Below, one piece after another: positions 1-12,800 of a stretch of DNA of 39,779 nucleotides. The DNA is from Pigoraptor chileana (lineage: Eukaryota; Opisthokonta; Filasterea). The stretch's first letter is position 1, and every line of letters starts with the position of its first letter. The stretch is taken from NCBI GenBank assembly GCA_943704495.1, contig CALSCR010002777.1, positions 1 through 39,779 on the forward strand, read 5' to 3'. The notes under the pieces are model-generated. The model worked only from the letters and a program-made list of their open reading frames with translations, was not told where the DNA came from and did no database searches. The position numbers and the translations under genes are program-made.

Positions 1-75
1 CATACATACATACATACATACATACATACATACATACATACATACATACATACATACATACATACATACATACAT
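1..75. repeat. (CATA)n microsatellite
   Basis: Uninterrupted CATA tetranucleotide array at the left edge, running into a short CA tract. It lies in the intron just upstream of the first visible exon of the ABC transporter gene. Confidence 0.95.
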
Positions 76-110
76 GCACACACACACCTCGCACTTGTTG
101 TGTCCCACAG

Positions 111-1224
111 CTGAATCCAGCGACCCCCGTAACTCCGGCGAGCGCCACGAGGGCGCGTGCAGATAGCCTTGACGACGGCGACAAGGCCAAGGCGCCCGCC
201 GTGCTGGTGGCGGACGGTGGGCTCATGTCGAAGGAGGAGCGGGCGACGGGTACCGTGTCGCTGTCCGTGTACAAGCGCTATTTTGTTGCGATAAGCATTC
301 CCATGCTTGTCCTTCTGATTACTCTCTTTGTGCTCTCGCGCGGGTCGATGATGTCGACAGACTATTGGCTCTCGCTGTGGTCATCGGCGACGGATGCGAA
401 CGTCGGGTGGGTTTCGACACGTGCAACGGTGCTTTGTCATGTGGATGCGCATTCTGTTGCCCTCTTCCTTCCCCTCCCAGGCGCTTGCTGCACGCACACA
501 CAAGAACTGCCTTGAAGCGGGCTTGTGGCGATGCGTCAAAGGCCAGGGTCGGTGATGGGAATGTTTTTTGTGTGTGCCTGACACCATCTCCTTTTTCCCA
601 CACTTGTTGCGGATCGCTTATTGTTGTTGGCGGACAGCTACTATCTCGGGGGGTATGCCGGGCTGAGCGTGGGTGCGCTGCTGCTGTCGCTCGTCCTCTC
701 CCTCCTTGTTGCCTATGCGGGCATCCGGGCGTCGCGTGTGCTGCACGAAAATCTCCTTGAAAGGATCGCGCGTGCCCCAATGTCCTTTTTTGACACAACA
801 CCGGTTGGTCGCGTGCTCAATCGGTGGGTTCCTCGGATACAAGTCAGCCACGCACACGCACACAAACGCACACACACACACACACACACATACATGGCGA
901 CAACGCCAATCGTTGGTCCTTTTGGTACTCTTGCCCAATTCCCCACATCGAGTCGTTCATGAGCACCCTCTCACCGCCGCAATCGCCTCGCCCCCGTTCC
1001 ATTCCACCGGCAACACCCCTCAATCCGCACCGCACAGATTCAGCTCGGATACGTCGGTTGTCGACCAGCAGCTTTCGCAGACGCTCCAATCGCTCACCGA
1101 TCGGTTTGTCGCCATCTTGGGGACACTCATACTGCAAGTTGTGGTCACCCCCTTTTTCGCCGCGGCCCTCGTTCCCATCCTTATCGCATACTATTTTCTG
1201 CAGCGATACTTTCGATGCACGTCC

Positions 1225-1255
<31 letters not shown>

Positions 1256-1282
1256 CATGTGTGTGTGTGTCTGCGTGTGTCT

Positions 1283-1324
<42 letters not shown>

Positions 1325-1972
1325 TGTAGGATTCAAGTCAGTGTCATAGGCGCTGTGCCCATGGACTCCACAAGAGAGAGAGAGAGTGTGTGTGTGTGTG
1401 CGTGCGTGTATATATGCTTGCGTGTTTGGGTGTTTGGTGGTGTTCGCGTGTCTGCATATATGTGCGTGCTAAGTGCGATTTCGTGCTGTTGTGTGCGGCA
1501 GGGAGCTTCAGCGCATTGATTCAATCACGAAATCGCCCATTTTTGCGCATTTTTCTGAAACATTTGGTAAGCGATCGTTGCACAATATCTTGCTGCTCAT
1601 TCTGGCATCACGTGGCATCACGTGCTCCACTGTCACCGTCCATCCTTTCACATGTCCCTTGCAGCACCGAATCTCTATTTTTAAGTCTAACAGTTCTTGT
1701 CCATGCCTTTTATGGGTACTGTTGAATTGTCCCTATCCTACTTAGGTGGGCTGCAAACAATCCGGGCTTACCGATCTCAGGGAATGTTTGTTGACTCTGT
1801 CGTCACGAAGATCAACCGGAACGTCACTGTGAGTGCACAGCGCAGCAATCGGTTTTTCCCCCCAATTCATCATCTTGTCTTCTTTGCGTTGATATATTGT
1901 CTATGGCACGACAGAGTGCTCACCATACGGGATCATTAAATGCTAGACCTTGCTATCTGCATGGTCTGTTGT

Positions 1973-2014
<42 letters not shown>

Positions 2015-3908
2015 TTCTCACTCTCTCTGTAATGTGTGGAGTGACCATGCTCCGACACTGACTTGGATCCATTTCCGTAACGTATAGTAATATTGATAAT
2101 CATCGTCCTCTCCCACACAATGTGCAGTGCTTTCTTTTCCTCAACACTGCGAATCGGTGGTTGGGCGTGCGTCTTGAGACCATCGGCGCGTTGATTGTGT
2201 ATGCATCGGCGCTTTTCAGTCTGATTGGAAAGAATTCGATCGACCCTTCGCTGGTCGGCCTCTCAATGAGCTACTCGCTCACCATCACAAGTGCGTAATT
2301 CTCACCTTGCGTCATCTGCGCCGCGCGTGATTGTGTTGTGCATTCTATTTTGTGTGTCTGAGGATCCCGGATGTTCTGCTTTGATTCAACAATAGGATAT
2401 GCTTTCTTATATTAATGGGCACACATACGCACACACACACGCACACACACATACGCACACACACATATACACACACGCACAAACACATACACACCGCATT
2501 TACATTGCACCCATTTCCACCCCAATGCAGTGTACCTCAACTTCTTTGTGCGCTCTCTTGCCGATGCGGAGATGCAAATGAACGCCGTGGAGCGCATGGG
2601 ATACTACTCTGAGATTGACGTTGAGCCATTTGAGGAGGAGCTGTATGAGCCCACTGCGCCCAACGCAGCGCGCATTCCACAGCAGTGGCCGGCCTCGGGA
2701 TCGGTCGATTTGGTTGCCCTCTCTGCGCGCTACCGACCGGGGCTGCCGCTTGTGTTGAAAAACATTTCCGCATCAATCAAGGTGAGATTGGTGGTGCGTC
2801 GCGGGAATACCGTTGATGCCGTATGGATGTGTGTGTGTGTCTGTAAGTGTGGGTGTATGTGTGTGCGAGTATGTGTGAGTTTTTGTGGGAGGTTGTGTGA
2901 ATGCCTGTAATGTTATGTGTATGTTTATGGATGGTCCACAAATATTAAAGTGGGACAAATTTTGCGCATTAGCCACGGCGGGATGGTGGCGTCTGCCGTG
3001 TGAGCCTGCGTTCAGTCGGGTCTTGTTAACCATCCCCCCCTCTTACGCGTGTCTGCCATCTGAACCCCACACACTGCGAATCCACAGTCTGGCGAACGCG
3101 TTGGCATTGTCGGCAGAACCGGCAGCGGAAAGTGGGTGTTGCACTTGTATTGCGTTTCTCTCGCCTGTGCCGACTAACCGTTTTCCTTGCCCTTGCTATG
3201 TAAAGTTTTGTTTGTGGTGTTTGTATCCACTCAGCAACACCATTGTGCTTATTGCGCCCATCACGTGCACCCCGGACACACGCCGTCGTCCCCACCACCC
3301 GCAGGTCTTCAATCACTCTTGCTCTGTTCCGCATGTTCGATTTGTGCGCTGGTCGCATTGAAATTGACGGCGTTGACATTGCACGCGTGCCGCTCTCACG
3401 CCTGCGCTCGTCCATCTCGCTCGTGCCGCAAGATCCAGTTTTGTTCGCAGGAAGCGTCCGCAGGAACCTTGATCCCGGGGATGAATACACTGATGAGGCC
3501 ATCCACAGTGCGCTTGCGAGCGCACAGCTGACGCGCACAGTGTCGACACTCCAAGACGGCCTCAACCACCGCGTGGAAGAGGGCGGAGACAACTTTAGCG
3601 TTGGCCAGCGCCAGCTATTGTGTCTTGCGCGTGCGTTTCTGCGCCGCAGTCGCATTCTCGTCATGGACGAAGCGACGGCGTCGGTGGACAGGGACACTGA
3701 GATTGCGATGCGGGACGTCATTTCGCAAGGCTTTGAGGGCGTGACGTTGCTGATCATTGCGCACCGACTGGCCACCGTCATGGACTGCGACAAGGTAATG
3801 GTCTTTGCCGACGGCGAGCTTGCCGAGTTTGGCCATCCGAGGGAGCTTCTGACCATATCGGGCGGTAAATTCCGCGCACTCGTCGACTCGAGTGGATCAA
3901 AGCATTAG
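111..3908 (+). CDS. ABCC/MRP-type ABC transporter, C-terminal half (TMD2 + NBD2), 5' partial
   Basis: ATP-driven membrane exporter of the ABCC family; only the last 626 residues lie in the window. Exons 111-406, 638-823, 1038-1226, 1502-1566, 1746-1828, 2128-2290, 2531-2781, 3088-3131 and 3305-3908 join in frame across GT-AG introns. The order is the inter-domain linker with the family-typical EERATGTVSLSVYKRY, six exons of the second transmembrane domain (including RFSSDTSVVDQQL and RELQRIDSITKSPIFAHFSE), then the nucleotide-binding domain. Counting from the first visible residue, Walker A GRTGSGKS is at 420-427, Q-loop Gln 468, signature SVGQRQ at 524-529, Walker B ILVMDE at 543-548 with catalytic Glu 548, and H-loop His 579. 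All ATPase residues are intact, so NBD2 should hydrolyse ATP. Substrate cannot be told. The first NBD and the start codon lie left of the window. One interspersed repeat copy sits in the intron at 1227-1501. Confidence 0.93.
1227..1322. repeat. Compound (GT)n-(GA)n microsatellite
   Basis: A GT tract followed by a GA tract inside an ABCC intron. It abuts the 5' end of an interspersed repeat module, the arrangement seen at most other copies. Confidence 0.9.
1323..1374 (+). repeat. Interspersed 52-bp repeat module, full copy
   Basis: Runs from GATGTAGGATTCAAGTCAGT to CCCATGGACTCCACAAG, with GA tracts on both sides. This copy serves as the reference for the others listed here. It lies in an intron of the ABC transporter gene. 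Confidence 0.85.
1978..2495. repeat. (CA)n microsatellites in two adjacent ABCC introns
   Basis: CA tracts at about 1978-2012 and 2419-2495, on either side of the exon at 2128-2290. Both are intronic; the exon between is free of repeats. Confidence 0.85.
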
Positions 3909-4050
3909 AAGCGTGCAAGTACCCTTGAAGCGTGTCTGTCAGGCAGCACACTTGGTCTGAGTGGCTAAATTTAGGATCCAAAAATAACGTTCCCATTTAT
4001 GTCAGTGCCCGACGACTGTGTTGTGCGTTTATTCTGTGTTTGTTTGCGCA

Positions 4051-4086
<36 letters not shown>

Positions 4087-4387
4087 GGTGGGTTTGCCGG
4101 ACAGTTCGTTCAGCACGATCATTATTTACCCCAATTAATGACCGGAGTTATAAAACCCTTCAGTGAGAAGCACAAACAATGGGATTTGATTCGTGTCCAT
4201 TCCCTTCAATGCTAGCCGGGAGTGTGTGTGTGGGGGGGGGTTCCGCCGATGACAATGCAACACAAGAACCGAAACAGCAAGTAAACTACAATGGAAAACC
4301 ACGATGTGCCCCGAGGTGATTGTCGCAAGCAAGCATCGTTGTATTCGACAGTCCGCGTGACTCCACGCAGTTCATGCAGTTCATGGG
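3909..4387. other. Convergent intergenic spacer
   Basis: A 479-bp gap between the stop codons of the ABCC gene (plus) and the kinase gene (minus). It holds a GT tract at about 4053-4086 and a short G run near 4232. I see no gene or RNA in it; it should contain the 3' untranslated ends of both neighbours. Confidence 0.7.
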
Positions 4388-7300
4388 TCACACACGCGGC
4401 ATCATTCCCGGAATGTGTGTGTCGAAGCCAAAGTCATCGTCGTCGCCGCTGACCTCCAATTCCTCGGCGATCTCATCGTTCCCTGGCGGAAGATCCATCT
4501 GCGACTCTGAGCGTTCTTCAAGCGCGCGAAAGTCATTCGAAAAGTCCGAAGTGGGATCGCCCTGTACATTTCATTTTGCAAGTTTCGATTAGCAGTCGCG
4601 AGTGTGCGGCGGCAAAACAAAAACGGCGATGGCTACGGTTAGAACTAAGCGTGGATCGCGATTGTGTAATGAGACGGACACACTAACGGGGGTGCGGGAT
4701 GGTCCACAACAAATACCCGGGTTACTGACGAACTCAGTGACCCTGACGAATACAGCATCCGACAGAAAAGACAAAATATCAACAGAAAATGGCGTCACGA
4801 GACGACCAACTGACACTGTGAGCCGTTGATGCGTACGTACGACGTGCGTGTGACGTGCGTGTGACGGCAGCGTGACAGCGGGGAGTGCAGTGCTTACCTT
4901 TGCAAATGCGGGAATGTTCGGTTCCGGCCATTCGTCGGCTTCCATCTTCTCCAAAAACGAGCAAATCTCGGGGAAGGACGGCCTGATCACAGGGTTGGCG
5001 TCCCAACATCGCGTCATAAGCATGGCAAATGGGCCGGGAAGGCGCGCGGGAAGAGGGCGTGGGCGCACGTTTCCATACGCGATTCGCCGCGCAAATTGGG
5101 CGCGATTGCAAACTCGCTTGGTGCAGTAGTAGTACGGCAGGCGGCGTCCGATGAGCTCCCACAGGATGATGCCTGTTGTGTGTGCGCGTGTGTGTGCGCG
5201 CGTGTGTGTGTATGTGTGTGTGTGTTTGAGTATGTGAGTGTGACATAGTGTGATGTAGTGTATTGTTGCATGTCGGATGCGCGAGTACGCGCGAGTACAC
5301 GCAAGTATGGTGGAGGAAGATACACAGTGCCATGTGCAAGTGTAGTGCATACCTGACCACTCATGCAACAGAGCATCGTGTAAAAGAGCATGCGAATCGA
5401 ACAATGATAAATACGCGCAGCAATTCAAGTGTGACAGCAAAGTGCCCACCGAACGAATAAACGTCCGCCTTCTCATCGACGGATAGCTGACGGATGACCT
5501 CAGGAGCCATCCACAGCAATGTGCCTCGTGTCTCCTCAAGCGGCCGCATGCTGTTGAGCATGGCCAGGCCAAAGTCGGCGACCTGCAAATTGCGTGTGGA
5601 TGTGCAGAGAAGGCATGTGCAGTGTGCGCATGCGCTGGAATGTGAGTGTGGAACATGGATGTGTGCCTGCAAGAATATATCCATGCATTGCTCTACATTC
5701 CTGCCATACATACACATACACAGACACGGACACGGACACGGACACAGACACAGAAACAGACAGACACAGACAAAGAGGAACAGACACAGACGCACACACA
5801 AACCAGACACAAACACAGACACAGCCGCAGACACAGACACACACCTTCAGTCGCATTCGGTCGTCGATGAGCAAGTTGGGCGACTTGAGATCGAGGTGGA
5901 GAATGGGTGGCGTTGCCGAGTGCAGGTAAGTCATGCCGCTGGCTGCATCAATCGCAAAATTAATACGCAGTTTCCAATCGAACTTCACGGCGGGGCGATC
6001 GTAAAGGTCGACAAGCGAGCCGTTGCTCATAAATTCCGTCACAATGCAGAGGTCGGGGTCCTTGATGCACGCTCCCTGCAGACGCCAGGAGCACAGCCGC
6101 AACAACAAGAACAAGAACAAGAACAAGAACAAGAACAAGAACAAGAACAAGAACAAGAACAAGAACAAGAACAGCAACAGCAAGCATGCAATATGGAAAC
6201 ACCGCATTCAGAAGGCGTCAGTGAGGTGGGTTGAGGGTCACGAGCAAATAACAGAAGCATTGATTGCATCGCGCACGAGGTCACGTGACGACAATACCAA
6301 TGACATTAAGTGACAACACGACTACACGAGAACAAGCACGCCACGTAAACACATCTCATGCCCACCATGAACAGCACAATATTCGGGTGCCGCAGTGAGC
6401 ACATTGTCTGCACTTCCTGCAAGAAGCTATCGACAGCTTCCTGGTGGGCCTTGATCTGCTCCTTCTTCAGCGTGCGCGTTTGTGTCGCCGACATTTTGCC
6501 TTTTGAAATCGTCCGCGATATTTTCTGCGCCGATCCCTCGGATGCGCCGCTCAGCGTGCGATAGAGGGACTTTTGCACCGCCCCGGATGAAGTGGCCTGC
6601 ACGGGCGGAACATTGCTAATTGCTTCCGACGACGCAAAGAGAGACCCGCGACGGTTTGCAGCACGTGACAGAATGCGCATTCGCGATACGAGCCCGGCAG
6701 CAACCGATGCGCTACCCGAGTATTGGACGAGGATGGTCTTTACAGCAACAATGCCGCCCCTTTTTTGTCAGATTAAAATGAGGTCTCAGGATAAGGTAAA
6801 ATATACTAGGAGAGTAGAATTTCTAAAACGAGAGGAGTGAGTGGGTAGGGTATTTGGTGCCACTAAAGGAGGGTGTGTGTATGTGTGTAGAAGCGCCAGA
6901 TTTGGTGTAAACGGGCAGAAGTCGCCGGACTTGACCAATTCAACCGACAACACGTGGGCAGCCAACAAACGCACCTATATGTGCCCTTGTACACCTTGCC
7001 AAAAGCGCCCTGCGTTGGCGCGATCGACACAGTCGCAGTGAATGAGATGAAGGTAGAAGCCGTCAGAGAAAAGACATGCATAGATCAGAGTCCGAGTGTG
7101 TGCAGTACAAGCGTATGCGCATGTGTGCATGCAAGTCAGATTGTGTGCATGATTGTGTACGTGTGTTGTGTACATCTGTGCGCGTGTGCGCATGCATAGG
7201 AGAGGAGTTCGATCCACGCACCTGCCCGATGATTTCCGCCACATTAAGGTCTTGCACATCGATCAGCCACGTGCGCTCCTTTCGTAGTATTTCGGCAGTC

Positions 7301-9823
7301 GATCGACGATACCAAATGCCAATGACGACCGCAGTGACGACAAATATGGGCACAATGACGCCAACAATGACGTCAACGGGCACCCTCCCTGCAATATAAG
7401 CGACACCATGGCAGCCGGGGAGGCGGGGTGAGGAGTATGGACAGAATAGGCGCATTGGGGGTTTGCTGCCTCATTTCGAATGATAGTTACGATGAAAAAG
7501 CAGTCGTTTTGTGAGTATACGTATGTGAGTGAGTAAGAATGTGAGAGTGTTTGTATGTTTTTGTGTAAGTGTTTGTGCGTGTTTTTGTGTGTGTGTGTGC
7601 ATGTTGTATGCTTCAGTTGTTTCATATGTGCATGCATGGGATGGGCGAAGTCACAGCGTGCTCATGCAAACCGCACATGATGAATCTCCACGTTAGTCAC
7701 TTGAAAATCAAAGAGGATGACTACTCACCCGATGCAACCCCTGTATCGCATACGGGGTAATCAAACCCGTCCTTAATCAGCACACGCGTTGGACACGGCA
7801 ATATCACAATTGGCACTGACACGGAAAACTCCGCGGGATTGTATATGGATCGCGACGACGCTACGATGAGCATGTACGTTCCCGGGAGCCCGGCGATAGC
7901 AAACGGCTCAAACTGCGCTTCTCCGTCAAACACCGCCAGCTGCGCCTCTCCAACGGCCTGAGCGCCATCGGGAGTGATGTGCACCTTCACGCTCATGGTG
8001 TTGTCCTCGGAGTTTGTCACCACGTTGCCGTATCCATCAATCTGAGCAATCTGAAGGCTCTCGGTGGTGTCGCCGCTGTAAAACGTTGTCTTTGTCGGCA
8101 CTGTCCGCCACCCGAGACGCACGGGCGGCGACGCGATCACGTTGCCACGGAATGTCGCTACGTTTCCGGAAAACGTCGATGACGACGTCACCGAGCGATC
8201 CATTGGGGGCATCGAATAGACGGCAGCGCCTTCCACAGCCACATTGCCCAGAAAGGACGAGTCGTTGAGGGTGATGGGATCGGCACTAGACCTGCGCAGA
8301 ACAAAGAGTGCGCCGCCGCCAAACGCAGCCGTGTTGGACACAAAGGTCGTCCGGTCGATCGACGCATTGGTGTGGCGTTCAGAATGCAAAGCGCCGCCGT
8401 AATCGCCATTGGCTTGATTTGAGGCGAAAAGACAGCGCGAGATGGACCAGGATGTGCGACCAGAGAGAGAAACGGCGCCGCCGAGACGCATTGCGGTGTT
8501 GTCTGATTGATTCAACGGCAGGAGGATTGCGACGAAGTTGTGAAATCAGAAATGGGTGCACACGTACGTTTGTTTGGATGGAGTTATGTCATCAGGGAGC
8601 AAGAGCAGAATCGCCAAGTGCTTTCGGTCTGCATGTCACTGTGCGTGAGTGCACACTTAAAGAAGATCTCACAGTGTAAAAGGTCCACACATACAAAGCG
8701 CACACCCACCCACCAACAAAGATTGTGCGCGTGATGGCCATACGGACGGTTTCCGACCCTCGAATTGCACCACCCAATCCACGGTTGCCATAGAGATCCG
8801 TTGACGCCAAGTTACCTATGGGCGAGAGAAACGTGCGAGATACGCATACGAATGACAATTAAGTTTGCGAATTGCGGGCTCACTTGATGATGTGGGCGTG
8901 CTGTGAGTCTCTCTTATCACAGCACGTTAGGGGAGGTTAACCATCTAACTAAATCTTTGCTGCGAGTTTGTGATCGGCATGCGATACGTGCTTGTTATCA
9001 TCTGTGTGCGAGTGAGTATGTTGCGAGACTGCTACGCGCATATATATACATATATATACATATATATATATGTTTGTGCGTGTGTGTGTGAATGCCTATC
9101 TTGCTGGGTCTGCGTGTGGTTATGCATATAGAGCGACATCCCACCTTTGAATGTCGAGTTTGCCACGGTGAGTTGTGCACGTGATGCCACATAGATTGCA
9201 CCCCCTTCAAGCGCATGGTTATCTGAACATGGCCAGTGCAGTGTGCGAATTGGTTATGGGCAATAAAATGGCGCCACATATCAACCAAAGTACGGGTGAC
9301 GGGTTCACTGATTACTGGAATGGAAGTCCACTCTAGGGCGTTGTGTAGCCCAAACAGTTTCTAACATAACATCGATAATGCGAAAAACTACAACAGTAAC
9401 AAACAGTTATCAGAAACAAACTCACTCTCAAACAGACACGAAGTGACTGTCACTTGTGCAGATCCGTCAATGTTGACTGCACCGCCCACGAGTGTTGTGT
9501 TGCTTCCTGATGACGTAGCGACAGCCGAAATGCGTTCAATGTGTTAAACCTTGTTCACGGATGTATGTAAAATCGACATGATGCACTGATGCACCGCACA
9601 CACCAGATATTTTATCACAGTGACAACCAGCATTCTTGAACTGAGAGTGAAGAAGGGTGTATGTGTGTATGTGTGTATGTGTGTATGTGTGTATGTGTGT
9701 ATGTGTGTATGTGTGTATGTGTGTATGTGTGCATGTGTGTATGTGTGTATGTGTGTATGTGTGTGCATGTGTGTATGTGTGTGTATGTGTGTGTATGTGT
9801 GTGTATATGTGTGTATGTGTGTG

Positions 9824-9865
<42 letters not shown>

Positions 9866-12800
9866 CCGAACACTGTATAAAACAAAATTGCACACGCACA
9901 TGCAAAGGCATACGTGAGTATGCATGCGTGCAAACGCACATGGGCGAGCACACCCACCGGTGAAAACACTGCCAAATAGCGTGGCTGTCGCTGTCTGACT
10001 AATGCGGACGACGGTGCCGGATTCGATTCCATAGTTGTCTGCGACACAGTCGACAAAAGTGACGCAATCACACAGCGACAAAATATTTTTAAGCCGTTTA
10101 GAGTGATAGATTATATATGGCAGTTTTCGCAACAAGCACTAAGGTCGTATAAATTCAAAACGTTCACAACAATCGCACGACTACAAACAACAAATCATCC
10201 CCTTCCCCCCCCCTTCCCCCCCCCTTTTCTTCGCATGTACGTACAATGCCAGCACACGTACACGCACACGCACACACAGAGACACAACATTTCGCCAACC
10301 CTTCCACAACGAAGCATGCAATGCAGGGAACATAATGACATATCTTACGGCGCACAAAGAGCGGATCCCCGCAATTACTAGATCGTATGCCCCACCTGAA
10401 ATCGTCGTGTTCATAACAGAGAGAGAGCACGAATTGCACTCGGCAGTGATCATCGACCTGTCTTTGTTGCCTGCACACATTACGACGGATGGGCGCATGC
10501 AAAAATGACCCACACACACAACCAAAGCATACTCATAAGTGTGCGATTTGTAAGCAGGGATTACGTCAATGGGATGACATCAGTGCGAAAGTACAAGGAG
10601 GCAATAAAGCCGACTGTCGACAGTGCTTCCCCTCGTCAGGCCAGGTAATACTTGTATGCAGGAGTAACAAAGGCATTCTAATCAATCACGTGCACAAACA
10701 AAACAAAAAAAATTCTTACCGGACATGACACTCGAACGGATGGTGGTGAGAGACGAATCACCTAATTTGGCAATTACACCAGTGAACTCTGTCGCATTTG
10801 ATGCGATGCCCGCATTGCCTGCACGAAGTGAAGGTTCGTGCGGTGTGTGCGGTGTGTGCGTGCGTGTGTATGGGCGTGGATTGTGTGTGTGCGAGTAGGT
10901 GTGTGAAGGAGACAGAGTGTATGAGTCCAATGAAATAACAACAAGCTAAGGAAGAAATGGATATGCAACTATGAAGCCAACCACAAATCCATTAAAGACT
11001 GTGTGATCAGAGGTTTCATCGAGAGCTGAACATATGATCATACAGCTGTAAGAAAATAAGGGCAAGCGCTGTTTGCTCACAAATGCCACAAGAAAGCGAG
11101 AGAGCGTGAAGAAAGAGAAAAAAGAGACAGACTGTGCGCGTGCGCATGAGATAATGATGTAGAATGTAAGTCGGTGACTTAAGCGCTGTGCCCATGGACT
11201 TCACAAACATGAGCGAGAGAGAGAGGATACTGTGTGTGTATGAGTGTTTGTGTTGTGTGTGTGTGTGTATGTGTGTGTGTGTGTGTGAGATGTTCGATTC
11301 AAGTCAGCGTCTTAGGCGCTGTGCCCATGGACTTCACAAAGCGAGACAGAGACGGTGTGTGTGTGTGCGTCAGCCACTCACCAGTAATCGTCGAGTTTCT
11401 CAGCAAGAGTGATGCAACATAGTTGTTGGAAATATCCCCAGCCACGGAAAAGATGGTTGTGTAAGCAGTATTGCCTGTGTGCATTGGGTATGCAGTATGC
11501 AGTATTAAGAAGAAGTTGGATCGAGTGAGTGTTGGATGAGCACAACAGGAAACAGAGACCTTTCAATGCTCAAATGCCTTATTCATAAGCAATTGACTCC
11601 AGCTTAACAAGACAGAGGCACATAATCAAGTCAGTGTCTTCGGTACCATTCACGTAGGTCAGTGCCTTAGGCATAATGCCCAGGACTTCACCAAAAGTGA
11701 AGAGAGGAAATAATACGTGTGTGTGGGTGTTTGTGAGCGTAGAATGAATACATCGCATTTGTCGATGCGGCGAAAAATTCGAGCAAGTGTGCCTGCGCAA
11801 CAATGTGAATGCCAGTGACCCACCCCGAAAGACACAATTATCAACAACGAGAATGCCGCTCTTGGAGACGGAAACGAGCGTGTTCACAGAAGAATCTGCA
11901 CTCCAAATATTGGGATGGATAAACAGCATGCGAGTTGAAGAAGATGTTAAAAGTCAGTGGATGCACAGAACCACACAGAAATTCATAGGCATGGGCATAG
12001 GCATAGGCATAGACACAGACACAGACACAGACACACAAACACAAACACATTTCCCACCGAATTCATACACAAAAGGCTTAAGGGCCACTCACCAGCAAAT
12101 GTCGAGTCATGCACAAGACCCGTGATTTGTAGGTCTGTAGAGATGATAGTGCCTTGAGTGCCGCTCGTTCCTGCGGGTGATAACACACATATCGAGTGCG
12201 TTAACAAAAAAAAAAAGGCAACTGAAATATAATCAAGCTTCCGTAGTTGGTCGTGTGTGTGTAAGTACAAAGAGTGCCGATTCCCTCCCGCACACCAACT
12301 ACAGACAGTTGATTAAAATCAGTGGCGTGGCATAGACTTCGCTGATCACATGACAGAAACCGAAAGTGCGTTGCTGTGTGCATGCTTCACACGGATGCAC
12401 ATAAAAACGGAGCACATTCATGACAGGATAACATAAATTCAGCGCCGCTCAACCCACTGGACAAATTGCATCTCCGCATGACAAACGAGCTCTCCAGGCC
12501 GGTCAGAGAACTGATGAGGTTCTCAACGGTATTATCTACGCATGCCATGGTGCCATGGGGTTGGGATGAGCGAGTCGAGTGGGCGTGAGTGCGCGGTGGC
12601 AAGTTGATGGCCAAGTGTTTCAGTCATTGTGAAATGCGGTGATGTTGTTGTCGCTGTCTTTGCGAGTGTGGTTGTTGTGGACGCTATGAAGAATATTATC
12701 ACATGCTAGTTGTGCTGCTGCCTAACGGCTAATACTGCTGTGACGCAACGCACTACTCGGCGGTGGACTTAAAGATTCTCACGTCGCAAATCAAAGAGAT

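Noticed and set aside
3026-3856. 276-codon open frame antisense to the ABC transporter NBD
   Set aside because: It mirrors the strongly conserved Walker and signature exons on the other strand and shows no family pattern itself.
4589-5656. 355-codon uninterrupted minus-strand frame through the kinase 3' region
   Set aside because: It reads through two introns; the family alignment and exact phases support splicing at 4898, 5172 and 5450-5582 instead.
9030-9072. TATATATACATATATATA as a possible TATA box
   Set aside because: Part of a TA/CA microsatellite in an intron of the receptor gene, with no start site nearby.
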